Positions 1 to 12,500 of a DNA stretch of 64,000 nt are shown here, in pieces (the stretch's first letter is position 1; each line of letters begins with the position of its first letter). A model generated the notes under the pieces. The model had not been told where the DNA came from. It worked only from the letters and a program-made list of their open reading frames with translations, and did not search any database. Made by a program: the position numbers and the translations under genes. The DNA is from Eudromia elegans (Eukaryota > Chordata > Aves > Tinamiformes > Tinamidae), in NCBI GenBank assembly GCA_003342815.1, contig PTEX01000032.1:2281665-2345664 (forward strand), written 5' to 3'.

Positions 1-3000
1 CCAATGGGCCCGTGACACCTAATGCAGACTGTGCAGAAGGTATTATATCACAGGAGATACTAAAAAAAATAGAGAAGCATGCATGCCTTAAATAATTTTG
101 ACCTACATAGAAGCTCCTTTTATTAAATTGCCACATCTATTACCAAGGAGAAAGAGTCAAGTAGGCTATAGTATTCTATGAGCTTTGCTCTTAAAGGAGA
201 ACTTTTGAAACATTGTTCTCTTTCATCAAAGAAGATGAGAAAGAATAGGATTAAGGTGAAGAGAAGGATTTCTTTGAATAGGGAAGATATAATTACATAT
301 TTTCCATGGCACATACTGGAAAATGTAATATTGGATAACGCAAGTAACCTCAAATTTCATTGTATTTTAATAGAGAGCTCTCTTTTAAGGTTTTTATATT
401 ATATACTGTATGTAGTTATACATAGAGACACTTCTCTCACATAAAAAGGATTGAGAAGGAATCAAATAGGAATAAACTCTTCCCCCCTAACCACTAAGGG
501 AGCATGATAAAAAGGGACAATATCAGATTAGCTACAAATTTTCCATCTCATTGTTTCCTGAAAAATAAAATTTTATAATGAACATACTCCATACAAGCTG
601 TGCAGAGCAAGTATCTCTTCCAAAAATGCACAGAGCAGTAGTAAAAATCAAGCATGGACTCAATGACATCTGTTGTGGCATTGTTATCAAATGCCATCCT
701 TTTTACACAAATCTATAATAGTCACTACTTTTTTGTGTGGAAATATTAGTTTGTCTGCAGCATCTCAAAGTTGGCACACAAGGACCGACAGATGCTTTGG
801 TTTTACCTCATCTTCAACTTACTTGGCTTCTCATTACACTAGCTACAGCTCGGCAAATTATTCCTCTGCTTTGGAAAGCTGACAAAATGCCATCTGTCTC
901 TGCATGGTTATCAAAACTAATACTGTAATGCAAAAAAACTACGATCTGAAATTGTACCTGGCAACTACATGGTGAGGTCGAGTATCCTGTTAGATTACTC
1001 ACATACACGAATTTCAGTTAATGGACACCTACCTACTTGTCGTGCGCTCAGCCTAAGGAACTGCCAGGCTCTGACCTTTCTTGTGTGTTACTGCTTCTCA
1101 TGCCACTGACGTTGACTGACACTAATTATGGCTCGGAATGCAAAATGAAGTAGTTTCTCACCAGCTGAGATTCCAAGGTCACTATGATTAGACTATGAGT
1201 AGCTTTGGGGTTTTCTTATAAAGATGGGCAGCTGAGTGCATGGAGAAGGAAGGTTAAAAGGCCAAGGAAAGAGAAAGAGCAAGATTACGTCAGCATGGTT
1301 CAGCATGCAATCTGGTTGATCCAACAGGTACAAAATTCATCACTCAGGCTTTATAGAAAACACAAACAAGGAGTCATTAGGTAAAACACATCAAAGGAAG
1401 CTGCACTCAGCTGCAGTGTACAAATACCTACGTGCTCAACCCTAGAGCTAGCTTTAGCCAACTACAAGCTTAGAGATAAAACAGAAGCAAAGAGCCTATT
1501 GCCCAAAATCCAGACCAGCAGACACTGCCATCCCTTGCAGGGAACCTCTCTTCTGCATGCTGCTGAAAGTGGGAGAGTACAATGGAGTTGTACTCATCCC
1601 CTTCCTAAGCATCTCCTACTGCTCAGAGTCAAAAGGCAAGCTGGCCTTTGGTCTGAAGCAAAAAGGTGATTTTATGTTATTTTGCAAAGCGAGAAGGTAA
1701 GAGTAGCACAAACAAGCCTGCTGCTTTGGGTCTATACTCAGCAAAGGGAGCATCAGTTCCTTTATATTCTGAGTAACAGACTACATTGGGACACCGTAAA
1801 TAAGAAGCCAACATTTGTCCAACCCTTACTCAAAGCACTGAGCAATTCAAAGAACCTGCATCACACAGGACATACAACTTTTTATTTCATGTTTAAAGCC
1901 TTTCAAGGTAGGAGAACACTGAAATTAGAAAATATGCTTTAGATCTTTTTTTTTATGTAACGACATTTTTAAGTTCTGAAGAAATGAAAAGAAAATCTTG
2001 TTGATTTAGAAGTTCATGTAAAATACACACCCCCTTCCATTCCAAAATTCTAGAAATGGTTACTAGAGATACCTGCTGCCCATGCTGTGGGGGATAGTCC
2101 CATAGCAGAAGCCTCAAGAATGTTACTTGAAGTTGGGTCCTGCTCCCCCTTTGAACTGGCATGACAAAGCAGGAACGGACTGTATCTTGCTAGAATCCCT
2201 TACTGCAGAAGTAGTGGTATGCTTTGCCTATCAGTTATATTCACACCTCTTCTAAATGAGCAGAAAAAGAACAGAAAGATGAAGAAAGTTCAGAGTTTCT
2301 TCTTCCTTCAAGGCACCCTTTTTTTTTTTCCCTTCCTCACAACATTCACCCTTGTATTCTTGGCTCTGCTGTATAATCATGAGCTCCTTGGGAAAAGATC
2401 TCTTCTTCCTATCTACAAAGAAATCATTAAAAACAGTAATGTCTTGGCTTCGCTCTGCAGTTGGTTTCTCCTTGTATGTTCTTGCTCCCAGCAGTGTTAA
2501 GTCCATGTGTAGCCCTTATTCACAGGAAATCCTTTTAGTCTTACAATGAGGTCTTTGTAGAGAGTCTTTGGTTTTATTCTTCTGTATTTGCAAGGACTCT
2601 TGAATACTGGGCTGTCTGGGACATGGTATCTAGGGGAATAACTAATATAGACTAAACGTAAACTAATTTAGGGGAACAAAAGCAGCCTTCAAGCTATATA
2701 CAAAGTTACTACAGGCTGTTTTTCGGTGAAGGCGAGTAGAAGTGACAATTCTTTTGCACTTAATGAGCCAGAATAGCAGTGATTAAAGAAACCCTCTAAA
2801 TTATTTGACTTGAATAAAAATCCAATTTAAATCTTGTGGAAAGTAAGAGCTTTGATTCAGCTGTAGAATCAGGGTGCATAAGCAAGGAAAATAAGCAACC
2901 TCTTAGACTCAGTCCCTAAACTAGTAACAATTTATTAAATAAAAGCCAAGCACAGACAATGAGAAAAAGAATATGTTAAGAATAAAGAACAAAAAAACCT

Positions 3001-5500
3001 TGGGTGACCAAGAGGTTTGCTCAATATTACTAACTATTCAATGTAAAACAGTACTCTTTCCCAAGAAATTGATACTCTAGTGCAGTGTAGGGCCAGGATC
3101 TGTAAGGAGGTACCAGTTCATAGTGGGGTTAGAATGGCAGCATATTTTATGTAGAATAAAAGCAACGGACAGTGGCGCTTACCAGTGTCTTTCAGAAGCA
3201 CTGGTCATTAATTTTCCAGGACGTCACAGATACTCCGTGGGGACTTGGGAAAATGAAAATGCATGGCAAGGGATTGAAACCACCAGAACAGCAATAAAAC
3301 AGTTTGGAAGAGATTTACAATATAGAGAACTTCACACAAATGTTCTCAGCAGTTTTCTTGGAAAGGCCTGTTCCTGCACTGACCAGCAACACTTTGTCCT
3401 TTCTGGCTGTTTTGTTTACAAGAAAAACACAGAACTTGGCCATGCTCCATCGAAAACAACAAATACCAACAGAACTTCACCAGTTACTGCAGTGGGCACC
3501 CATCTTTGAATCTACCCTTTCATCTCTACTTCTTTAGGTCTGTCTCTGTAGTCTGCAAGCCCTGGCCAGGATTGTATATTGCTCTTGCAGTAGACAACAT
3601 ATGTCACCTCATTAAAAAGGAATGCCAATCTAATTCAGTATGTACAAATACAGAGCTAATTTTGACCTCCTTAAGAAGTTTAATTTCCTAAATGACAACC
3701 TAGTTTTAAAAAGTAAAAATACCCAAGTTGCTCTCTAACACAATCACAAAAAATAACCCGAAGTCTTCTCAATCAGTACTGTAACTGTTAGCTTAACAGA
3801 ACTAATGAAGGCTGACTGCACGTGTCATCCTCACTAAGATATAGACACTAACTACAACTGTCTCATGCACAGATAGACAATTCATAACATCTCCCTCCTT
3901 TCTAGAAATCGTGTGGCATAAAAATAAAGGGAAATTCAGATTGCAGACTTTTTTTCCAGTACCATAATCAACATGGCCTTCCTTGCCATGGATTTTCATG
4001 AAACTTGCAATGATATTTCAGAGGCCTGTTTTTCTGTTACATTTCATGGGGGAAAAAAAAAATCAAGCAGCTTGTAATAGAAAGAAACAATTGTGGACTT
4101 CCCACGACACAGTCACATCACCTCATCTCTAAAACAAACAAGGTTCAAAAAAAAAAGCCCCCAAACCAAACAAGTAACTCAAGCTACATTGATATATTGA
4201 TAAGGCTTTTCCAAGACAGTTAAACTAATCTAATGCCTAGATGAGCCCACAATGGGCTCACCCTCTTGTCTGTTATTAAATATGAATCTTTGGAACCCAT
4301 CAGGATGTTCTCAGAAGACAGGTCTTTATGATGACTGTAAAATTCTCATTAGGCTACTGGGATTATCGCTTCCTTTTATCTTATTTGTTTGGCACTGTGA
4401 AGTACTGAAGAAAAGACCCAATGAATCAAAGAGTGATTGAGATTTTGCCTTCAGTCTTTATCATCAAGCATTTATCTACTTTTTGTCTCTGGAGTTTTCT
4501 ATCCTGCAGTAAATTATCGTAGTGCTTCTGAGTGATTTTTTTTCTTTCTTTCTTCTCCCTCCCCCAAAACTCGATTGATTTTCTCATTTTTACAAATAAG
4601 CATAGCGATAAATAAAAACTGCGAAGCTCAGGACAGAATCATAGCTGTATAAATACACTCATCAAGAATCAAAAATTATTGGCTAGACTGGGGAAGTTAC
4701 AGCTCCCTCACGTACATTCTTTATTACAAAGTGAAAATGCAATTAGTAAAGCAGAAGAATCTCAGAGTCAGGCTTCTATTCCCATTTTGCTACTGATGCA
4801 CTCTGGTCACAGGTGCTATATTTTAAAGTAATTAGGTGATATTATCTAGGATGGGGGCAAAACAGAGGTGTCCTAACCCCTCTAGCACCACTGATTGACA
4901 AGCAGGTCACTGCACTACCCTTCTGTCATCGTGATAGCTTCACGCAAGATCAGTGTAATAAAGCTAATCACTCAAGTTGGCACAGCCATATAAATTGAAC
5001 GTTGACAAGTTGATTTTTAACTTTGTGGATTGAAAGGTGCAGTTGTACAACATATACAGGAATGGTGGGTCAATAATAATCTGAATATCCAAGATACTTC
5101 AGGATTTTGAGTTCTTGTTTTGAAGCAACATGGAATTATTTTGTGTCATTACATATTTACCTGACAATATCACCATGATCAGATTTGACGACAGAATTAT
5201 TTCTTAGGGCAGTAGGACGACTGAATTTGGTACTTGCTACTGCCAGATCCCTGCTTCCTACTTATAGACATATTAGCATAGATAAGATCTTGATATTTTA
5301 GAAAGAGGGCACTCATATATAACAAAGGTTTTCTAAAAGCAACTGAACAGATCAATTTTATAGTTATAACACTTCATCTTCTGAATAGTGTCATATGCTT
5401 AGAAATTTTCAAAGATTTATCCATTTAACATAATTTTGTCAAACCTGAAAAACAGGTTCTGTTTCCTCCTCCTCTCCCCACAGACAGGATCTCTCTAAAG
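1..5500. other. Intergenic DNA, no gene supported
   Basis: AT-rich sequence with short simple runs. No splice-bounded open segment, RNA gene or recognisable transposon. The only item of note is a short Ig-like motif in one frame near 3168-3188, discussed under findings. Confidence 0.5.
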
Positions 5501-5549
5501 AAGTTAATAATAATAATAGAAGAAAGAATAGGAGTACCTAGAGTCATGC

Positions 5550-5830
5550 AAGGTAGAGCAGTGGCTGCGCCCCGCGGAGCGTAGCGCTGCTGCCACCACC
5601 TTCAGCACCTCGGCCAGCGCCCGGGTTGCTGCAGCCCACAAGGCCAACCACGACCTTGCGTGGGGACCACGAGCTTGCGTGGGGACCACGACTCTCTGTT
5701 ACTCCCCTGGCCCACAAGATTCCCTGCGAGGGGTCTGCAGTAGCAGGGTCAAGCAGCTTTTGAAGGAGCAGGAGAAGGACGGGCGATGGCCTTGCTCCGG
5801 CGCACTCCGTAGCTGGGTTCAAGCTTTGGC
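5550..5830. other. GC-rich island of unknown origin
   Basis: About 280 bp of clearly GC-rich sequence with several CpG, embedded in AT-rich DNA and flanked on the left by a TAATAATAATAATAG stretch. It contains a 19-bp direct repeat around TTGCGTGGGGACCACGA (about 5655-5672 and 5674-5691). Minus-strand frames are open for about 90 codons but resemble no protein I know. It could be a solo LTR or other retroelement fragment, a retrocopy, or an isolated CpG island. Confidence 0.4.
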
Positions 5831-6370
5831 CTCGTGCTCAAAACACATTTTTCATTTCTAGCACAAGATGCATTTGAAAACAAAAACCAAAACACTGAGC
5901 AGCACAGGTGAAAAACAAGCAACAAAGAGAAAGAACTGTCAGGGAGACAGAACCAAGGGAAACCAGCAAATGATATTGCTTGTTTGCTCCCCGCTCTGGC
6001 ACCAGGACCACAACACACATTGTTTGTGCCATTTTTAGAGGGCAGTAGGGCATAGGGACAAACCAGGTGACAGCTGGAGTTAAAGCACAGCAGTGCTTCA
6101 TTGCAAGATGCACTTACTGGGAAAAAGAAAAAAAAAAATCTATAATCTCAGTTGAAAAGAGGGTAGAGGCTGTGGCTGAGAAATTAACTGCTGGACAGCA
6201 GAGCTAGTAAATGAAAGCTCCATCTGGAACAGGCTGACACTGAAATAAGCTACAATAAAGTCTGGCAAGTTGAATAAGCTAACCAAAAGAAATCGCCCTA
6301 GAAAATTCTGAGAAAAACAAAAGAGTAGAAGAAAAAGAATGGGAAAACTAGAGGAGTATGGAGACTAAGA
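5831..6370. other. Spacer between GC island and CR1
   Basis: Purine-rich and A-rich sequence with no recognisable gene or repeat family. Confidence 0.4.
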
Positions 6371-6372
6371 GA

Positions 6373-7105
6373 TCATAGAATCATAGAATGGCTAGGGTTG
6401 GAAGGGACCTGTAGAGGTCATCTAGTCCAACCCCCCTGCACACGCAGGGTCCCCTAGAGCATGTGGCACAGGGTGATGTCNNNNNNNNNNNNNNNNNNNN
6501 NNNNNNNNNNNNNNNNNNNNNNNNNNNNNNNNNNNNNNNNNNNNNNNNNNNNNNNNNNNNNNNNNNNNNNNNNNNNNNNNNNNNNNNNNNNNNNNNNNNN
6601 NNNNNNNNNNNNNNNNNNNNNNNNNNNNNNNNNNNNNNNNNNNNNNNNNNNNNNNNNNNNNNNNNNNNNNNNNNNNNNNNNNNNNNNNNNNNNNNNNNNN
6701 NNNNNNNNNNNNNNNNNNNNNNNNNNNNNNNNNNNNNNNNNNNNNNNNNNNNNNNNNNNNNNNNNNNNNNNNNNNNNNNNNNNNNNNNNNNNNNNNNNNN
6801 NNNNNNNNNNNNNNNNNNNNNNNNNNNNNNNNNNNNNNNNNNNNNNNNNNNNNNNNNNNNNNNNNNNNNNNNNNNNNNNNNNNNNNNNNNNNNNNNNNNN
6901 NNNNNNNNNNNNNNNNNNNNNNNNNNNNNNNNNNNNNNNNNNNNNNNNNNNNNNNNNNNNNNNNNNNNNNNNNNNNNNNNNNNNNNNNNNNNNNNNNNNN
7001 CCACCATGACGCCCAGGTCCCTCTCTGCGGGGCTGCTCTCCAGGAGGTCGGTCCCCAGCCTGTAGGCATGTCTAGGGTTATTCCTCCCCAGGTGCAGGAC
7101 GAATG
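6373..7105 (-). mobile_element. CR1 LINE copy interrupted by assembly gap
   Basis: The left flank of the gap has the CR1 3' terminus in reverse (ATCATAGAATCATAGAATGG, then GGTTGGAAGGGACCTGTAGA and TCATCTAGTCCAACCCCC). The right flank has an upstream CR1 block in the same orientation (CCCAGGTCCCTCTCTGCGGG to TATTCCTCCCCAGGTGCAGG). The distance between these two landmarks, gap included, is close to that in an intact CR1, so the missing bases are probably just CR1. Confidence 0.93.
6481..7000. other. Assembly gap, 520 N
   Basis: Exactly 520 unknown bases. Any reading frame across it is meaningless. Confidence 1.
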
Positions 7106-8462
7106 TGGTAGGTGTTGGTATTCCTGATGTAAGATGCAGCAGATGACATGCATAAATTGATGGAAGAATTCATAGTGTGTAAAGGTATCAAAACCTAAAT
7201 GTTGAAAGAATTACAAAGAAATATTGTAGAATCCACTCAGGCAAAGCTGTATAGGATAGTAATATGATCATCGTAAATGATCTCATCTAGTAGCAGAAAA
7301 GTTGGTGCTGACATAGGAAATTAAGGAACTGTTACCTGAACACAGGTCCTGTTTGTTTTTCCACATTTTTTTTAAAAATGCACAAAACAGGGGAACTTAA
7401 TTGGTGATATCTTTAAATAGGACACCTACATTCATAACTACTAACAGCAAAGTTAACATTTGATATTTACTATTGTATAAAACAAGACTTGGTTTGTTCA
7501 CTGCATCTGACTAGAAATATTGCAACTACTGGAGGAGTCACTTGTGGAGTCCAGAGACAAAATGTGATTTATTTTGTCTCTATTTAGTATACAGCTTTTT
7601 TTCCTCTTTGTATATTGCTCAAATTGACAAGGAGGAATTAAACTTTACATAACTAATTTCTGAATTCTCTATTTGAATTCAGTGAGGTCTTTAACTTGTT
7701 TAAGAAATTCCTATCTCGACAAAGATGGCCCAAAGTACATCGTGGTAACCTGCCACTCAGCATCAAGAATTTTCAAGAGACCACCAGGAAACGGCAATCA
7801 AAAAGTTAACACCCAAGGGAATTTGGAAGGTTAAAAAAGAAATGCCAGAACAGAAGAAAGGCAATACTATCTGAATTAGATTAAAGCTTTCAAGAAGGAC
7901 TATTCAGTACATATTCCACCTTCCAGGCAAAAATAAAGTTCTTCAATCAGTGATACAGGAATAAGTTGAAATAAATTTCATTAATTGGATATTCTTGAAA
8001 AGGTCATTTAAAAACCGACATGAAATAAACTGTATGACTTGGGTCTAATCCTGCCTTCCAACATACAGAGAAGGTAAAAGTGTTCCTAAGGGCCTGAGCC
8101 CTCAAAAAGAAACAATGCCGCGTAAGTAACGAGGGTCACAATATTTACTCAGATTATAACCAGAGTTGAGTTTCAAATCCACATTCTTTGCCTGTACAGG
8201 GCACTAGGTTGTATTCAGCATAGTGGTAGTTGAGAATTGATAAAGGCATTTTCCAGGGAGAAACATTTAAATATACAAGATTAAAACATGCTTAGTGAGG
8301 TATAAACAATACACGATTTCCTTCTTTGCATTACTATAGGAATCATCTCAGATGTACTTGAGTATCTAGCCAGGACAACCCGATGAGCTGGGAGAAGACC
8401 CTTGCTTCCCCTGGCTCAAAGTATGCAGGTGCCAGGTAGAATTAGGCCTTGTCCTGAGCATG

Positions 8463-8495
8463 AAAAAAAAAAAAATGAAAAAAAAAAAAAAAAAA
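8463..8495. repeat. A-rich simple repeat
   Basis: Two A runs (13 and 17 or so) separated by TG. It may be a retroposon tail, but I see no retroposon body next to it. Confidence 0.9.
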
Positions 8496-9517
8496 TCTAA
8501 GACTCACAATTCAAAACCAATGGTGGAGGCGTTACCCTTAGAGGTAACGTTTGGCCAAGTCTATACAATATCAAGCAAGGAGCTAGTAGAGTGGTAATCT
8601 CCATAGAGGTAACTCTCTGTGCTGTTTGAGCCACTGACTTTGTCTGTTGTTATATGGGAGTTCATCTTGCAAGTTATCAGAGCCAAGGGATTTCTTTTTT
8701 GCCCTCTCTCTTCAACCTGGACAGCCATAAAGACTTTTGAGTTCTGTATTTGCTGTTGCCTCAGATTGTCTGTTTTTTAGGGAGGGGAAAGAGAGTTTCT
8801 TATTTTTCTCTATGGGAAGCTACACAGCTTTAAATAACAAATCTACTCCTACTAATAAAAACAGCCATTTTTCCTGGCAAAATGACTCTTGATGTGACCA
8901 GAGGACTGGGAGCAGAGGAGTCAGGGCTTTGTCGCCTCTCTGCCACTACTTCCCCTGTAATCATCACCAAATCCATTAATTTCTCTAGATTCCCACTTTC
9001 CTTTTTTGCATTTTTTCCTTTTTCTTGCCTCTGGGGGACATTCAGAAGATGAATTCATTAATCTTTGGAAAATGCTGAGAGGTCTGCTCACCAGCGTTCA
9101 CAGGAAGGTACGTCCTGACACCACTGCAGTATATTTAAACTGCCTTGCTGTCTCATTTGGCCTAACTTAGCAATGAAGAAATGGTCATGGGCTAATGTTT
9201 AAATATATTGAAATCTATGGAAAGAAGCCTTAGGATTTCATAGACAAAAATCCTGATGGCTAGAAATTGTTGGGTCACAGCTGAAATGAGAAGCAATGGT
9301 CTTAGGAAGGATAAAGACCTAGATTCTGAAGAATCCAGATCAATTAATGAATACATGTATGTGAAAACCGTATGGAGCAGACTGTCAGGCCAAGAAGAGC
9401 CAAGAGAGGGAGGTGGAAATTGTTTCACTTTGCTTATAAACTTTTTATTGCAGTTGATGCTGTATTTCTGGGGTTTGGGGGCAAAAAGCACCAGTCCTTC
9501 CTTTCAGAAGGCAGCTG

Positions 9518-9556
9518 TTTGCATGAAGCTTGAAGCATGTTTGCATGAAGCATGAA
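9518..9556. repeat. Short tandem duplication
   Basis: Two near-identical units of about 20 bp, each starting GTTTGCATGAAGC and ending TGAAGC. Confidence 0.8.
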
Positions 9557-12500
9557 GCCACTTTAAGCCAACAAACACAGATTCTGTAGAACTGAAAAAC
9601 AAGAGAGTCTAATTCCAAGCAAGTATAGATATCATCCTCTGTAGGGAATGGGAAAGACTGAATTTATCCAATATTCATGTCATGGTGATAAACAAGACAA
9701 ATAGAACTCTTGTGAGTGAAACAAAACACATGTGAGCTCACAAGCTATTTTTATTCCAGTCCAAGCCATTGCACAGACTTTGGCAAGTCTTTTATAGCCA
9801 GCACTGTCCTCACCTGCATAAGAGGATTAATTACCAAGTGCCTCAAAGACATAGAAAACTACCCCAGTTACACATTGATATTTGACAAGCTCTGAAACTC
9901 TATGACACGCTCATTACCATAACCTTTCAGCAGATATGTTAAAGTAGTTTTTTATATAATATAATTTAAGGTTGGAATTAACATGCAAATGAAGTAGGGA
10001 AGCAAAGTCAAAAAAAATCACAAGCAACACACACACCCCCCGTATATTCCTTGAGGCTGCTTATGCCTTTAGCACTTCCTCTGGAGAGCTGCTCAGCACT
10101 TTCTGCTCAACACGGCAGCGTCCGCTGGTGATTGACACGCAGCCATTGCACAGTGCGGTTTTGTCAGCAGGAACTCAGGGAAAAAGTGAAGCTGAACACC
10201 TTTGGATAAGCGTGCACTCCTGAAAATGGCCATAATTTACTCAAGCCTCTTCCATTGATACTGATAGGAGTAACATTTTAAGATAAGTCTATAGAAAAAA
10301 ACTGTAATTTTCTGTATTTTTTTTTTAAAAAAAAAACTTGTTTCTTTCCCTATTGCTTTTGTGGGAAGAGGAAGCCCCAGGCAAGCTCTATCACCCAGTG
10401 ATGCTGGCCTACAGAGTATAATACAGAACATTCACACCTCCATGGGGTAGCTATTCAGAGCCCTTCAAGCCTATACAGGTGAACTGGGTTCCTTATCTCC
10501 CCCCTAGCCCTTTTCTTCTCCAAATTTCTCAGTCTAGGCCACTTTTTTTTTTTTAAATAGCTCCTTTTTGCCTTTTCTCCTCCTGCCCCCGCCACAGGTA
10601 CCTCAATCACTGAGCTGGAAAAGGAAGGCTACTTCAAGGTCAACATGTCAAGAGCCCTAATACTCTTCAGTGAAAGGGCAGTGAAGAGAGGCCATCAGTG
10701 GCCTCCTGTTTCTATCCATTGTTTAGGGAAATTCCTTCGGAAGCAAAGGAAAAGTATGTATGGGGGGGGAAGGCTGCATAGCCAAAGGAATGGGAAGTAC
10801 CATTACACCAAAGCACAGTCTAAAAGGACAATATCCCGCAGAGAGGAAACCTTATTGGCATGCTGCTAGATGAGTGTAAGTTGGAGAGACATGAAAGAGA
10901 AAGACAATTTCCTAGAGGAAACTAGGAATCCCCACAGAAAGGAACTCGGGGTGGTGCTACAGTAAATGTGAGTATTTCTTCCTGGACTTTCTCCATGCTG
11001 CCAGAGGAGCAGGCTGTGGGTAGCAGCTGCCCTTCATCTCCATCTTAACTTGACCTCTCAAGCCAGCTAGAGCTGCTAGCAGTGTTTACGTAGATACATT
11101 AGGGGGAAGAAGCTCTTGCCATGGAAAGGGCTCTGTAACCTGGTGGTTCTCCCTCCTCTGAGCCTGTTCTCGCGATCTGCAATTGAGATGCTGCCTGAAG
11201 GAGCAGAGGCAGCAGAGGAGTTGGTGTAGCCTATGCAGCACCCCGACTAGTCGGTGCAATACTGGTCTCCTAGGGAAGGACTGAGTCAATATTAACGTGT
11301 CTGCGATTCTGCTGCTATTCCCCTACTGTCTGAACAATAATTCTTGCCATTAGCTTTGCCTTTATATGCACTGTTTATATCTCCTATTTAAAACAAAGCA
11401 GTGGTAAACACACCCTTCAATGTTGTCTTGCATGAATGAGGAAATGCCCAATATAGCCTGCCCCGAAGGCTGGATTAAAGAACACATACATACATAAGGT
11501 ACACATACAAGTTTGAAACCATGTTACAACATATTCTCATTAGGAGAATGTTTTCTAACACTGTTTTCCCTAGGTTTAGGCTCTTTTCCTTCACTTTTTT
11601 CCTCTTTCTTTTTTTATGTGGGTACTGGAGAGACAAGAAACATTTTTTATTTTTATGTTGTTTACAAACTACAGACTTGCGATAGAGCCTTTATTCATCA
11701 TCTTTCAAAACCTATTTTGAGTACTGATGCTGTTGAAATATTAGTTTTCAATACCTATTCATCTACAGTCACTGACGATGACACTGTTGCTCTAGGTACT
11801 CTACTAGCACAGAATAAAAGGCAATCTCTATCTCCAAGAATTTATAATCTACAGACTATTGATCAAATTTAGGCAGATTTCTTCAAATAGATATTTCTAA
11901 TTTACTGCTGGAAAATAGATATGAAACTTGTGAGATTCCTCTAGGTGTCCAGATCACAGCAGTGCCATTAAAAGGATTTTTATGCAAATATTTGTACACA
12001 GCCATAGAAAATATAGATGATTTTTCTCACAGAGAAAACAAGTGATTAATAACGTGGACATTCTTGAACTTTCATTTCCTCTTCAGAACTGTGATGTTTG
12101 CTTTCTGATTTTAAAAGTATTATGCGACCGTGACAAACCTTTCATCTTTACCTACCCATTCTACCACAAGGGCAGGGAGGAAAACCATTTCCAAGCCAAG
12201 ATACGGAGCAGCACACAATTCCCCCCAGATGCCCCATTGCTTTGTATTTCGGGGAGTCTACGGAGAGGCTGCAACACAACAAGAGCGCTAAAAAAAGACA
12301 ACCCTGGAACCCGAGATAAGGAAGCACTGAGAAAAACAGCAACCACGAGTTCTCATGGGATGAGGCTTGGCTGACGCTAGAGCAAGAAACACATGAAAGA
12401 ACCCAGGGAACCACACCCATCAAGTGACAGCTTCTGCTCAGTGATAAAGTCTCAGATCGGCTCTCCCAAACCGGGTCTCGGCCTTGGTTATTTATATCAT

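Noticed and set aside
6381..7153. Reading frames of 180-240 codons on both strands
   Set aside because: They run through the 520-N gap, so they are artefacts of unknown bases.
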